Assembly (NCBI GenBank): GCA_022606135.1
Contig: JABYQN010000011.1
Span: 992,001 to 1,056,000 of the forward strand
Reading direction: 5' to 3'
Origin: Fomes fomentarius
Lineage: Eukaryota > Basidiomycota > Agaricomycetes > Polyporales > Polyporaceae
Length of the DNA stretch: 64,000 nucleotides
Under the pieces are notes generated by a model. That model worked only from the letters and a program-made list of their open reading frames with translations. It had not been told where the DNA came from and ran no database searches. The position numbers and the translations under genes were made by a program. Below, piece by piece: positions 45,620 to 56,637 of the stretch; positions within the stretch are counted from its first letter, which is position 1, and each line of letters begins with the position of its first letter.

Positions 45620-45857
45620 GATCGACGTGTGAGATGGGTGCGACGAGTGGACGGTGGTGGTGGTGTGCAAGCAAGAGTGCAGACGCTGCTCAGTCCTCTT
45701 CGGCGACAGCGACGCGCACAAATTCAGGCCGAACGCCACGCGTCAGCGTCAGTCGCTGATTGGCCGATGTGACCCATACTCGGGGTTAGGGTTTTTCAGA
45801 ACTGTCCGGAAACGCCCGGCGCGCTCTGCTCAGTGCTCACTGCCTGCCACGGTGACC
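45620..45857. promoter_or_regulatory. Bidirectional promoter of two mitochondrial-protein genes
   Basis: The 238 bases between the MIX17 and mL45-like start codons must serve both genes. It contains CTGATTGGCCGA at 45756-45767, a full match to the NF-Y/HAP consensus CTGATTGGYYRR. The telo-box TTAGGGTTT follows at 45786-45794. HAP complexes control respiratory and mitochondrial genes in fungi, and TTAGGG-type sites occur in ribosomal-protein promoters (established knowledge). Their action here is inferred. Confidence 0.65.
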
Positions 45858-47096
45858 ATGTCTCTCCACGCGTCCCGAAGATGCATTGGTATCTTGGGCC
45901 GTGTTGCTCCTAGCTCCAGCTGTCTGTCGCGCACTTGGTCTGCTACGCTGGTCGTCCACCATAGGTGCTACACCACTCCTTCCGCCGCTCAGAAGACCAA
46001 GGAGAAGCCTGCTATCCATGCCTCCTCACCTCCTGCGACTTCCAGGATTGCCAGAAAAGCCAAGATTCCCAAGGGTGCTGCTTTGGAGGACAAGGACAAG
46101 GAGAGGACAAGGAGGACGACGGGAGATGAGCTTGAGGCGGTTGAGCTCTTGCACCGGATGACAGAGATGAATGAAGTGGACGTGTCTTCAGCACCTCTTG
46201 ACCTCCTCGGTGCGTATATACAGAGTGGTACCAGTAGTCATCCATTGACAATGTCTAGACTTGCATGTGCCTACGTGGAGATCATACAAGGAAGGTGCAG
46301 GTATCTTTGACCACCTGGGGGCGATCTACAGTACACAGCGGAATTGGCTACAGAATGTCCGAGCGTACGTGCTGCATTGTCTCATGAATCCTCGCATACG
46401 ACGCCTCCATGTTTTCTTCAATAGCATGCATCGGATAGCGAAGGACCGTTCCATACCCGGCGTGAAGGTTAAGTCTCCCTGGTCCTGGCAGATCTTCGCT
46501 GCACAGTCCACCAGCTCGAACTCCTGGCTAGCTCTATTCCGTCAAGCTGCGCTTGAGGCCTACAAGCAGGCCAACGAGGCTGTGGCAGCGTGAGTCTACC
46601 GATTTGTGCACTGTGTTCAGTATCTGACGTCATTTAGTCGCGACGAGAAAACCATCAAGTCCCTCGCCGCCGGTCAGCAGCAGATCACATACACCAAGCT
46701 CATTCGCTCTCAGGACCCTCGCTACATCAACGTGTGGAAGTTCCATGGAGAGCGATCCCCAACCAAGGTCGTGAGTATACGGTCGATGGAGGCCTATTAT
46801 GGTGCGAAGGCACCTCGCACTGGCAGTCGTCTTGTAGTTCAGGCGCTTGTTCGATTTGACACTCTTCAGGTCCGTTCTCCTCTCTTGCTCTCTTGTATTC
46901 GCGTTTGGTCACTAAACATGTGTTGCAGAGCGTTGAGACGTATTCGAAGAAGACAGGCGCCCGTGTCGGCGAGACACCGCCCAAACCTGTTGTTGAATAC
47001 CTGGTGTTCCAAAAGCGCATGTGGTACGACTCCCCGTGGATTATCAGGGATCGTCTATACGAAAGCCTAGAGTCAAGATATAACATACCTCAGTAA
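45858..47096 (+). CDS. Mitochondrial ribosomal protein mL45 / MBA1-like (Tim44-like domain)
   Basis: Probably a mitochondrial inner-membrane-facing ribosome protein or receptor that helps insert newly made proteins. The start is MSLHASRRCIGILG. The Arg/Ser-rich, acid-free N-terminus with HHRCYTTPSAAQKTKEKP is a good mitochondrial targeting sequence. Introns at about 46210-46260 and 46351-46424 join LLDLHVPTWRSYKEGAGIFD to NMHRIAKDRSIPGVKVKSPW. The Tim44-like C-terminal domain has TYTKLIRSQDPRYINVWKFH, SRLVVQALVRFDTLQS and YLVFQKRMWYDSPWIIRDRL. It ends SRYNIPQ at TAA 47094-47096. Distinguishing mL45 from MBA1 in fungi is largely a matter of naming; I give the family call only. Confidence 0.8.
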
Positions 47097-48608
47097 TCCT
47101 AATGGATAGACCGCTCTCCCTCAATTACGTTGGTGTGCCATCTCAAGCGGACGCTGTGGTCTCACGAGGCCCTATGTCGCCTTGTCCGCTGTGCCAAGAC
47201 ACACAATATGTAACTCGTTGCAATTCATCGCACAGGGACTGCCACACGGAGACGCCTGAGAGGCTTGCGTGTCAGCCTAGGTATCTGTGGCTGATAATCC
47301 CTGAGAGGTCTGCGGCTGACAACGCCTTGACACAACATATATAAGGTCAAACCTTGTGAGCGCTCGTGTTCCCTGCATCCTCTCCTTCAACCATCCAACG
47401 ACGAACGTTGTCATCGAGACAGGTAAAATGGTCATTCATTCCTGAAACCAGTTCTTAAGCCTCGCCACGCTCACACTCTCTCGACAGAACATACCTCGTT
47501 TCGTGTGGCAGGGGGTTGCGTTAAACGTTGGACCTCTGTCCTCGAGGGGCCGTCTGTGGCGAACCAGAAATGAGCCGCACGAGGGTGTGCATCTGCGTGC
47601 CTATCGGTGGCTCTCGCTTGCTTTATGCGTGCGGCTGGACAGTGCCCTGGCGGGGGGTGGCCTGCTGTGTGGTCCGTTTGGGCTGCACGGTACGGTTCAG
47701 CTTCCTTGTATCGGATTATGTCGCGAGACGGCGGCCGGTGCAGGGCCCTAATACGAGTTCCGCCACGGACGACTTCACACCCTGCGCGTCCTCCCTTCTC
47801 TTCGTGACGTTGTCGCGACGCGTTACAAGTGAACTGACACTGATGATCTCGTATCCGCCTGTATAGGACACTTCAAGTTTGGCTCGACAGGTTAAAAGTA
47901 AACTGACACTGACACTGATGATCTAACTGTTCCGAGGGTAGCATGCGGAGATGTTTTGTTTCAGGTTGTCAGCTCAAAGCAAGATGTCGACGGTCTCGGG
48001 TTCTGGTTTCTTTCTTCGTGATGTTCGTCGTTATTTGCCTTCCCTCGCCTTCACCCCATTCCTTTTGCGCCCTCGCTCGGCCTTAATTCTTTCCTTCTGG
48101 CCATTTCTTCCATCCCCTTCGTTTTCCCTTTTGGCGGGCTGCCTCAGGCGTTCCCTCAGGCAGCTTGTCGAAAGAGATGACGATTGGGCTGACTTGTTTA
48201 TTCTCACACTTGGTCGGGCCGGCTCCGAGCTTCCGTTGTGGCGGTGCGCCGCAATCCTTCACGAGGCGCAAGGCTGGACCCAAGTATATTCCCGCTCCTC
48301 GCAATCGTCATACATCTGATAGCACCCGATAGACAAAGGACGGCATTCGTTCATCAAGAAGCAGCGCTCCTACTGGCATCGAGCTATTCTAGCCCGTCCT
48401 TGTCCTGGTTTGTTGTCCCTCTGGGCGTTTGGAGGCACGCAGCGCATAAGAGCCATCCGGCTAAGAACACGCGTCTGCAGCGCACCCACCGCGCCTGTCG
48501 TCCTTGCACTTCTTCCTGCTTCTCCCTCCCCGCAAGGTCTGCCTATGAATACCTTGACACAGTAGAGCCCTAGGCTATCTCTCGCCCACACTCATCTCAT
48601 CTGCCAGG
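47097..48608. other. Intergenic, no gene recognised
   Basis: Frames up to about 120 codons, Arg/Ser/Leu-rich, on both strands, without motifs. It contains two related stretches, AAGTGAACTGACACTGATGATCT at 47827-47849 written here by position only in full, and a variant at 47896-47924 with an extra GACACT unit. The last part is the upstream region of the next gene. Confidence 0.4.
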
Positions 48609-50429
48609 ATGGCCTACCCCGAGTATGGGTACGAGACCGAGTCCAAGTCGCAGTCGCTCGTCGGCGCGTACGTCGTGCTCCAGATAAACGCAAAGGCGAT
48701 GGTGGTGGGGTACACGGACTCGCCCATCTCGGCCGTGGCGAGGGCGCTGGGGACGAGGAAGTATCTTGCGCTTGTCGAAAAGGTGCGTTTGTCCTCTACT
48801 CTCTGTCGGGACTGTGCAGCCTGATGAGCTCGATACATACTGCAAGGAGGTGCAAATCCCCACCTGCTCAGACGCCCTGACTGCGGGGTGGCACGCCTAT
48901 CGAGTGTCGTTCGTCGGACGCCACACTCAGCGGGGTCGCTCGCCCTGCACCGACGACTGTCTCCCAATCTTCCCGGCTCGATTCAACTCAAAGAACAATG
49001 TCCCGATCGCGCCCTCTCACCCCTTACCTTTTGAAGAGTGCTGCCACCGGCCGTCGACGGAGGCTATCGTGCGCATCCATCAACAACCTCCCTACTACCA
49101 GTCGTCCCTGCACACGCTCTCCGAGGTCCAGATCAGCAGAGTGAGCGGCGCACGCAAGCTCACGTCCGCCACCGAGACCAGCGCGAATGACGATCATGGG
49201 AGCGTATCGCCACCCTCTCTCCAGTCCGACGCAACCTCGCTGACATTCCGGAGCCCCGCGGCCTCTCCCCGTGCCGAAGTCGAGTACTTCTTCGCGCGGA
49301 ACGAGCGCGAGCACACTCCCGCGAGCCTGAGGACAGCGAGCCCTGCGCTCAGTGCACTCGCAGACCTCGCGCTCGCCTCGACTCCAACCTCGCAGGACTT
49401 TGCGTTCAACAGGCCCGCGAGGATGATGACGCCCGCGTCGGACCTCACCAGCACGAGCCGTACCGAGACCGCCGTCTCTGCGCTTTTCGACACTGACCAG
49501 TATCCTGAGCACGAGCACGAGTATGGGTCGTCTGCGGTGCCACGCGTGCGTCCGAGGCGCCACCAGACGCTCGACTCAGCGAGCGTGTACTCGACGTCGA
49601 CGGCGCGGTCATCGATTGCGCTGAACTTCGAGTCGCCGAGCACGAGCAACCTTGTGTTGGGTCTGGAGGTCGAGCTGGACGAGGTGCCGTTGGTGGACGT
49701 CTCGTTCGACCTGAACGAGCTCAAGGCGGAGTCGGAGGTGCTCCCGGACCCGCGTGGATTCATGGAGGAGCGGGACGTCGTGATCCAGTGCGTCGTTCGT
49801 ATACATGTACTTGGGAGCTTACCGTCGAAAGTGCTCACCATCTCTGCAGACTGGTTCAGAAATCGAAAGAGCGCGAGCGGAGCGTGGCGTCCTCGCCCCT
49901 GTCCGTCCCTAGGCCCGAGCTCACGCCCCCGGACGCGCGGAGCGAGCACCGACTGAGTCTGATGCGCGTGCGTTCGCGCCAGTCGACAAACACCGTCCCG
50001 CCGTTGATGCCCGCTTCGGCGTCGATGATGCCCCGGTCCCCGAACAAGCTCAGGCGCGTCAAGTCCAGCCAGTCGTCGAGGCGGACGCACATGCCGGACA
50101 CCTCGTCGATGAACACGAACACGAACACGAACACGAAGACGCTACGTCCGTCGAAGCTGCGGAAACGCGTAAGCACGAGCACCAGTCTGGGTGTGAGTGC
50201 GTCCGAGGTGAGATTGCGTGTGTACACAGGTGCGCGCGCGTTTGCAGCGCCTCTCTCCCTGCTTGATATGTTGCGCGCTGTGCTGACATGGCCTTCCTGT
50301 GTGACTATACAATAGGGGAGGAAGGCACGAAGCGTAAGAAGGGGAAAGATCTTGCCGAGACGACGACGGCGGCGCTCGACGTGCGATCGGGTCCCAGTCC
50401 CAGGCATACGCGTATCCTTCGAAGACTAG
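48609..50429 (+). CDS. Ser/Thr-rich protein of unknown function
   Basis: Not recognised. The start MAYPEYGYETESKSQSLVGA is followed by AYVVLQINAKAMVVGYTDS. A first intron (GTGCGTTTG...GTGCAG, about 45 bases) joins VEK to PDELDTYCKEVQIPTCSDAL. A long exon then encodes a low-complexity Ser/Thr/Ala-rich region with acidic patches, for example VEVELDEVPLVDVSFDLNEL. After a further intron at about 49790 comes a basic Ser/Arg-rich region (NKLRRVKSSQSSRRTHMPDT) with an Asn-Thr repeat. A last intron leads to a strongly basic tail, KILPRRRRRRSTCDRV, ending VSFED at 50429. The tail could be a nuclear localisation signal. Consistent codon-position structure and good splice sites support a real gene. Confidence 0.6.
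50112..50135. repeat. Hexamer repeat (AACACG)4 inside a coding exon
   Basis: Four perfect AACACG units encode alternating Asn-Thr (MNTNTNTNTKT) in the basic region of the Ser/Thr-rich protein. The in-frame six-base unit means length changes would not break the gene. Confidence 0.85.
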
Positions 50430-50938
50430 GACGCTTCCTTTGCAGTGTGACGGCGCGGTTTGCTGCGCGTTTCGGCCTTCAGAAGCAGAAGCACAGGTCC
50501 CAGTCGCGAAGGGATGGGAGAGCCGTCGGTCGTAGCCGATCGCCTTCTCGAGAGTCGATTCGTGTCCCGAGATCGTTGGAGTAGGATAGGGAGGGCGCTC
50601 AGAACAGATGAGGTATGGAGAGACGCGAGGAGGAGGCCAGGTTCGCTGACTAAGCGAGAGGCGTACAACATGTATTACCATGTATGAGGGACAGCAGGAC
50701 CACTACGAGGTCATGACTGGAGCTTGACTTAGCCATCTCCCGAGCTAGGACGACTCCATCGTGGACGTTGGAAGTAGCATGCATCTGTAGCGATAGTTCT
50801 GGACAGTGAGGTATACACAATGATAGATATGTTTGCTTGGTCTTGTACATAGAGCGACTAATTCAATGGCACTCATTGTTACTGATCGCAAGGAGTATTG
50901 ACACCTGGCATGCGCGCCAAAACCCCTTTGCTGTAGGA
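50430..50938. other. Convergent intergenic region
   Basis: It lies between the 3' ends of the Ser/Thr-rich gene and the hydrolase gene. No coding potential was recognised; presumably it holds the two 3' untranslated regions and terminators. Confidence 0.5.
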
Positions 50939-52429
50939 CTACAGCCGTGCAGCAGGAGCGCGTGGCTTGCTGATGTGCTCATTCAGCAAACGCACCATTT
51001 CCGCTGGCAGTTCGTCTGGCATCTGTACTGGAAGCTAGATACGATCCCAGTCCGTCAGAACATCTTCACAAGGTGGCAAGAAGTTGAAACGCATCGCACG
51101 TAATGTCCAGCTCCTTCAACCACACTGACAGAGGCCAACGCACCACCGCTCCGTGCGAGGTTCTCCTTTTGCTGGCAGTATATCTCCTGCGGCCTGCGCA
51201 TAGTAATAGTATCCCGTCGGTTGTGAGATCAAGTCATACACGGGATAGATAGGCTCGGCATGATGCGCACCACAGGTCCTCCCTGGCGCCAAGGATGATG
51301 TGCGTAGGCAAGATGGGCAAGATGGATTGGAGGTAGTCGAAGGAGCCGAGATGCGTTCCGTCGTCGATGAAGCACGCTGTCTCTTGCTCGACCGACGTCT
51401 TCGTCGTCACCCGCGAGGGATCTTACGTGTCCGGGCGGAAGTATACCTCCTGCGGCCGTGTGCCAATCAGCAATCAGAAAGCCAGAGGCTCCCAGCGAGG
51501 ATCGAGGGGGCCTCCACTAGTAGTTAACGTACAGACATGATCTGCCACATCTCGGGGTGGTACACCTTGACTGGCACACGCTTCTTGAGGTAGGCCATCG
51601 CTTCGTCCACGGACGGCCAACTCGTCTGGCGACGCGCATTCGAGGCGTCCACGACCTTGTACAGCTGCTGCATCGCCGGCCAGGCTTCGTGCCCGATGAA
51701 CGGCGCTTCGGCCATGAAGAAGCGGGAGATCGGAAGGTTCGAGGTCGCGGGTTCCAGGGCCTGCAGTCTGAATGCCAGTGCAGCAGGGAGTACCTATCAG
51801 TTAACTGTGGCGGTTGCGAGCGAGAAAGGAAAGGAAAGATGTACATGGACCCGCCTGCACCAGAGTGGGCTACGGCCATGAGATTGGCGCGTTCGCGTTC
51901 GGAGAGCAAGTCAGAGGCAAGGAAGGCGCGGATCGCTGCGGAGTATTGCCGACTGGGGACTGGTGGTGGGGAAGAAGAAGGATAGAATTCAGCGAAAGAT
52001 GGTAGCATGACAGGATCTTAGTGACGCACGCACAGAAGACTCGATAGTGTTCGTTGAGCATGGCCTCGTTCAACAGGCCCGCATCGCCATGGTTGGGCCG
52101 CTCAATCGCCCACGCTGAGAGAATGGCAACGCGACTGGTGGGCTTGGAGGTGAGATGGAAGAGGCGTTTGAGCAGGGGGAGCCATGCCTCTGTCTCTGCA
52201 GCGGGATCATCAGTGTTTGATCACTTAGAGAAGTCAGGTTGGAGCACGAACGAATCGATATGCCAGCGCATAGGATGAGCGAGCATGTAGTTCTCGCTGG
52301 GACATCCAGATCTGACTGGTCGCGGAGAACGAAGCGAGTGGCAAGGCAGCGAAGAGGGCGGTCGAGACAATACTGGAACTCGACAGTGGACGATGTCAGA
52401 GGTTCCAAGGATTCAAGAGACAGTGGCAT
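50939..52429 (-). CDS. Alpha/beta-hydrolase, possibly interrupted
   Basis: A member of a fungal alpha/beta-hydrolase family (serine hydrolase; substrate unknown). The start is MPLSLESLEPLTSSTVEFQY. Motifs in order: SAWAIERPNHGDAGLLNEAM, SAAIRAFLASDLLSERERAN, and the nucleophile region LMAVAHSGAGGS with Ser in His-Ser-Gly-Ala-Gly. Then come FFMAEAPFIGHEAWPAMQQL, SVDEAMAYLKKRVPVKVYHP, SVEQETACFIDDGTHLGSFD, HIILGAREDLW and VVEGAGHY with the likely catalytic His. It ends in PAARL and TAG at 50939. In the exon beginning EVYFRPDT, an in-frame TAA occurs at 51423-51425. The conserved SVEQETA frame continues after it. Either this is a nonsense mutation or an internal acceptor (GACGAAG before ACGTCG), which keeps the frame, is used instead. 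The oxyanion-loop region (SLILCAGIS) also lacks the His usual in the family. Confidence 0.7.
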
Positions 52430-53186
52430 GGTGAAGGTAGTCTTCCAAGATGTCGCTGCTGGTGGAGGTATTCAACTCTGAGAAGTGAGTAAAGATCACC
52501 GCCCATGTTGTCTGCGTGCTTGGATGGGTTCAGCAATCATTGTGTTCTATGCACGTGTCAAGAATCCCTGAGCGTCCGCTTCTTTTGGGTGGTACATGAC
52601 GCACGTACGGAAGCACTCACCTGTCAGAGCGGGGCGGCATCACGATGAGCGCAGACATCCTCGGTCTTGAATGGACAGCTCCTTGGTCGGAGATTTACGC
52701 ACAACTCTAACTGTCCCCCACGAACGTTCGAATGCGTCGGACGACTGGAATACCACCCGAGAAGGCCGGCGGGGAGCGACGCTGCCACAGTGCCACTGCG
52801 GCAGGTCTCGCTCACGCTCACATCTTCTCAAGCTGCTCTGAACGCGGCTGTCCGCCTGAGCGTGCGCAGCGGGCGTGTGAGGGTTAGGTTGTCCTCTGTC
52901 CGTCGTCATTGGACGAACAATGTCCAGATATAGGCACTCCATCTCGCACGGCACATGCCGAGGCGGGGGCAGGACTCGAGGCCGCCACAACGGGCTGCGC
53001 TCTCTCCCCCGCCTCCCAGGCTCCTACTTTATAACCTTCCCTGCGCGTAGCCGGCCTACGCCTCCCCGCTCACCGAGTCTCTCTCTTTTCGAACTCTAGC
53101 TAGACTGGGTCACAACTTGATATCGTACCACGCATATATAAACCCGCTCACATCTCACACGCGCGAACAGACTCGAGAGTTGCAAT
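52430..53186. promoter_or_regulatory. Divergent promoter region of hydrolase and DUF1769 genes
   Basis: It separates two divergent start codons. TATATAAA at 53135-53142 lies 45 bases upstream of the DUF1769 ATG and is a good TATA box. No coding frame is supported. Confidence 0.6.
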
Positions 53187-54274
53187 ATGCCGCGCCTTCG
53201 CATTCTCGCAGGACCGTCCCTTCACGACCTCACGCCGATACACGCCAACACGAACGAACCCGTCGACGTATCCTCGGACGTCTTCCAGGGCTCGCTCGCG
53301 GTGTATATCAAGGGATTCGCGGATGAGGAGGGCAAGGTCAAGGATAGCGAGTACTTCCGCAAACGGAGTGGGGTTACTTGGAGTATCCAGATGCAAGGTG
53401 CGCTCAGGTTCGATACAGAGAGCAACGGTGTTAACCAACAAGACGGCATATACATAGGCCGTTTCTTACGTGAATACACCGCGGACGACCTACTATTCGG
53501 CAACATCTTTGATCGCCCGCTCAAGCTGCCCTGGATATTCAGCGTCGCCGTCAAGTTCATGAAGTACGCACCCATAAGTTTGTGTTCTGTGCTCTTTCTC
53601 ATCCCTTTATCAAGCTTCATCGACCCGACTCTGGAGCACGACCTTGCGTCCAAGAAGCAGCCATGGGCGCTTTCACCGCTCATTGCGACCATGCCGTACT
53701 TCGAGCACAAACGCATACAGTCGGGCTCCTCCGCCCCTGCATTCCCCCCGAAAGACCCCATAGGCGACGACGTTAGCCAAGTACGGACAACCTCGACCCT
53801 GACCACTGGCAACGCGAAGGGCGGGAAGACGAAGGAGGCCCCATCGAAGCGCCGTGCCTTTTACACAAACGCCCTTCGCAGGCAGGAGGTCGTGTTTGGG
53901 CCTGAGGTGTGTCCACCGTGTCTGATTGGTGTCGGCGCGCCACTCACTATATTGCTACCTTGCAGGACCTGCTGACCACGGACTTCTGCTACGACTTCCT
54001 GTCCTTCAGCCCCGACGGCATCATGCTGCGTTTGCCTGGCGGGATCTCGGTCGAGATGACCAAGTACTGGGACGGCCAGCCTGTGCGATTCGTCTGCTGT
54101 GAACGGCTGAAGAAGAGCGAGCGGACGGCTGAGCGGGCGTGGGGGCGCGTCCTGTGGTGTGTGATGATCGAGCCTGCCGACGACGAGGAGTTGGTGCGTG
54201 AGAAGGGATCTGTTCGCGAGGGGTCGAAGAACTCGAGCAGTAGCGACGTCACAAGTTCGAGCGAGGTTGACTGA
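53187..54274 (+). CDS. DUF1769 family protein
   Basis: A fungal-specific family of unknown function. The start MPRLRILAGPSLHDLTPIHA is close behind a TATA box. NEPVDVSSDVFQGSLAVYIK then continues to YFRKRSGVTWSIQMQG. Intron 1 (GTGCGCTCAGG..., about 53398) leads to GRFLREYTADDLLFGNIFDR, and PLKLPWIFSVAVKFMK precedes intron 2. DPTLEHDLASKKQPWALSPL, PYFEHKRIQSG and RRAFYTNALRRQEVVFGPED come before intron 3. The last exon has LLTTDFCYDFLSFSPDGIML, RLPGGISVEMTKYWDGQPVR and VRFVCCERLK, then an acidic/Ser-rich tail. The early pattern (LRIL-GPS, SD-FEG-like V-IKGF) is what I recall for this domain. The gene looks intact. Confidence 0.82.
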
Positions 54275-54459
54275 GGAGGTGGAGGTGGAGATGTATGAGT
54301 ATGGGTAGGGATGCATCGATGATGGGTGTTCTGGTCTAGGTTCTGTTCCCTCGGATTCTGTAGCATATATACTGTCATTTCGGATCGGATTTCCTCATTT
54401 CTGCAAACGCTCGACTGACGGATCTGCTTACAAGTCGCGAATTACACCGGACTTGTCAT

Positions 54460-54482
54460 TGACTCACTGACTCACTGACTCA
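54460..54482. promoter_or_regulatory. Three tandem TGACTCA sites
   Basis: TGACTCA occurs at 54460, 54468 and 54476, 8 bases apart, about 150-175 bases before the DUF7918 start codon. TGACTCA is the core binding site of Gcn4/CpcA and AP-1 type bZIP factors (established knowledge). The 8-base period could also simply be a short microsatellite. Confidence 0.5.
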
Positions 54483-54633
54483 CTGGTGGCTGCGCCGGTC
54501 GGGAGACACGTGACGCACCCTGCTCGCGCTTTCCGACGTTTCTCCGTCTCAGATCGGGCCGCAGTCCGCGTCTCTTCTCTCTCCTGACCATCATCTTGGT
54601 TTTTCGCTAAACACTACCACTAGTATTCAGAAC

Positions 54634-56003
54634 ATGTTACACGGAGGATACGAGGTCTGGATTGCAGACAGCCGCAAGCAGCCCCTCCCGGAGTACGGCG
54701 TGGAGCTTGGAGGCGACGGGAAGACAATTACATGCTACATACCCAGCCAGAGCGGCCAAGTGAGTGTCTCCCACCTACTCGCGCGCCCGCGCTGCAGATA
54801 TATGCATGTCATGCTGACGCGTCCGCGTTCTCGCCCGCATAGCAATTCTCGGTCCGCTGGAAGGACCACAACGGTCCGCACGCGCACCACACGAGCATGC
54901 AGGTGTACGTCGACGGCATTGTTGCAGGGAGAACTCACTGCGACCCTGGCACCGGTGGGAGACGTCGGGGGCTGTCGACGCACTCGGCTGCTACGTACTC
55001 TCCATTCGAGTTCGCTGTGCTGCACACCACAGGTGCGTCCACCCTCCCGCCCTCTCGCTGGGGCCCTTGAAGCCCCACCCTTCGAACTTTGCACACCTCG
55101 TCCCCTGCAACCCACCGCTGTCAAGATGCGTGCATGATTCTGTTCCGCTAAATGAAGGCATCGATCCACAGACGACGACAGCGCGCTCTGGACGGGCGCA
55201 TCCGAGAACCTCGGCACGATCGAGCTCCGCGTGGTCCATGTCCGTCCGGACTTTAGAGAAGTTGGGTTCAAGCCAAAGGAGTTCTCAGGCGTGTCGAGTG
55301 TGCACGAGCAGAGCAAGAAGGCTGGCGCGCACTGTGTAGCGTGCGTGACTGTGCTAGTTAGTTCATGGCATGGCTGGTTTGCTGACGTTCCCGGTTCTGC
55401 CGTCAGACTCGGGCGTGCACAGCGGTACAAGGGCGTTCACCAGAAAGTGATCACGAGGCCGATTGACAAACACGCGGGGCCGGCCGTGAAGTTCGTGTTC
55501 AGGTATAGACCGGCAGGTATGTCCCCATCGTTGTGGAGTAGTGAGTATCATATAGCTCTTATTGTGACATGCGGGTAGCCATCCTGCAGGCTCAGGGTAT
55601 TATGCCCGCCCAGGCTTCCGAGGCAGGTCCGAGTGCGCCTAGGAGAGATGTGAAGGTGAAGACGCGTGCGTCGACTGCGGCAGTGTCTCAAGAAGACGAC
55701 GAGGATGGAGACGTACCCGCAACCACGTCCACAATTACGAGAGCTGCGCGGAGGCAGAGGAAGCCTGTGAAGCGGGAACGGAGCGATACCTTGTTGGATG
55801 GGGGCGTCATTGAGTTGAGTGACGACGAGGCTGCAGAGGTCGATGTGAGTTTGTTCCGGGCGTGTTATAAAATCATTGCGGTGTTCGCTGAACTAGAGGC
55901 GCTTGTGCCTATTGTGTTGCAGCGAAAACCGTTCGTCAAGCAAGAACCTCAACCTCGGCGGTCTTATGACCCCAACGATATCATCGACCTAACCTCGGAC
56001 TGA
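54634..56003 (+). CDS. DUF7918 protein with SUMO-type C-terminal motifs
   Basis: A protein of a fungal family of unknown function (DUF7918). The start MLHGGYEVWIADSRKQPLPE is followed by YGVELGGDGKTITCYIPSQS. Introns join SQSGQ to QFSVRWKDHNGPHAHHTSMQ, HTT to DDDSALWTGASENLGTIELR, and VKFVFRYRPA to AILQAQGIMPAQ. The N-terminal half is the conserved globular domain (VYVDGIVAG, SPFEFAVLHTT, VRPDFREVGFKPKEF). The C-terminal third is charged and probably disordered. It has PVKRERSD, then GGVIELSDDEAAEVD, one intron, PFVKQEPQP, and an extreme C-terminus NDIIDLTSD. VKRE and VKQE match the SUMO acceptor pattern hydrophobic-Lys-X-Glu. VIELSDDE and IIDLTSD match SUMO-interaction motifs. A nuclear role is inferred. 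Confidence 0.78.
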
Positions 56004-56637
56004 CCTCCGCGGTTGTCGACGGTGTCATTTGCGCTTTTTCTTGGGTGGCATGCACAGACGACACTACTGTACTTCTATGTGGCTCTGGCTTATCCACGTC
56101 ATGCTGCATGCTCAATGTCTCAAATCTGGCCCTCGTCTGCGCGGCTCCCGGCCAGGTTCTCCTGTCCGGTCATCACTCAGGGAGACTCGCGATGCTCAGA
56201 GAGCGCGTGTTCCCTGACTTGACCGCTAGTTGATAGTACGTAGGCTTTCGATACGTCACACCGATCGGCGACATTAGTTTGAGACCAGTCTCCTCAATGA
56301 CTGACTGGCTAGGGATGAGGTACTTCACAAACCTCATCTTCTCTGACGAATGGGGATATGCTGCACGCCCTTAACGGCGAGAATCATGTTAAATGAAAGG
56401 CTGCATAAAGAGGTTGAACCTCGTTTGAAGCATCTCGCGGACCCCCCGGTAAGTCATCAAATACAAGGTGGTTGTCGAATAGTAATGGACGGGCTAGCGG
56501 ATTTTGATACATGCTACACATTCTCGCAATCTATGGTCCAACAGCACGTCAGAGAGCGCGAAGAAACGATACACGAGAGGTTCCGGCTCACCTAGTCATT
56601 CACTTCACATCATACACCGGCGGTATCCTACACATAC
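56004..56637. other. Convergent intergenic region
   Basis: It lies between two convergent genes. Short open frames only; presumed 3' untranslated regions. Confidence 0.5.
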
